Assembly (NCBI GenBank): GCA_021783895.1
Contig: JAJXTJ010000069.1
Span: 1 to 6,748, forward strand
Origin: Pseudomonadota bacterium
GTDB taxonomy: Bacteria; Pseudomonadota; Gammaproteobacteria; Burkholderiales; Sulfuricellaceae
DNA: 6,748 nt
Direction of reading: 5' to 3'
Shown: positions 6,748 to 6,748 of the stretch, piece after piece
How positions within the stretch are numbered: the stretch's first letter is position 1
Layout of the letters: each line of letters begins with the position of its first letter
Position numbers and translations under genes: made by a program
The notes under the pieces: generated by a model
The model's input: the letters and a program-made list of their open reading frames with translations, nothing else
Databases searched by the model: none
Told to the model about the DNA's origin: nothing

Positions 6748-6748
6748 G

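Overview
The window is a stretch of the division and cell-wall (dcw) cluster, read entirely from the minus strand. In transcription order it holds mraY (5' end outside the window), murD, ftsW, murG, murC and murB (3' end outside the window). The gene order, a murB gene directly after murC, the high GC content and the protein motifs suggest a betaproteobacterium. That placement is an inference from family knowledge; genus cannot be read from the sequence.

Layout from right to left: mraY (6064-6747, partial), a 93-bp repeat-filled gap, murD (4552-5970), ftsW (3392-4555), murG (2190-3395), murC (757-2193), a 9-bp gap, then murB (1-747, partial). murD/ftsW, ftsW/murG and murG/murC each overlap by a 4-base ATGA (start ATG, stop TGA), which indicates translational coupling. 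No gene on the plus strand is supported; long plus-strand frames are antisense shadows of the mur genes. No internal promoter or rho-independent terminator was recognised.

The genes act in one pathway. MurB and MurC make and extend UDP-N-acetylmuramate, and MurD adds D-Glu. MraY transfers the finished UDP-muramyl pentapeptide to the lipid carrier (lipid I), and MurG adds GlcNAc (lipid II). FtsW polymerises lipid II into glycan at the division septum.

The enzymes themselves are ordinary. What stands out is a set of short repeats in and between these essential genes. A family of roughly 7-8-bp tandem units (GAGTCCT-, GAGTGAG- and GTGAGGG-like), often arranged as inverted repeats, lies between mraY and murD, inside murD, at the start of murG and across the murC/murB junction. 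Two further palindromic elements lie in frame inside murC and murD. These repeats are translated into extra residues: about 39 at the MurG N-terminus, about 15-20 in a MurC loop, about 10-15 in a MurD loop, a few more before the MurD P-loop, and about 18 at the MurB N-terminus. The murG copy also gives the coding strand an almost ideal G-quadruplex motif just after the start codon. I see no unknown multi-gene system here; the repeats are the observation worth following up.
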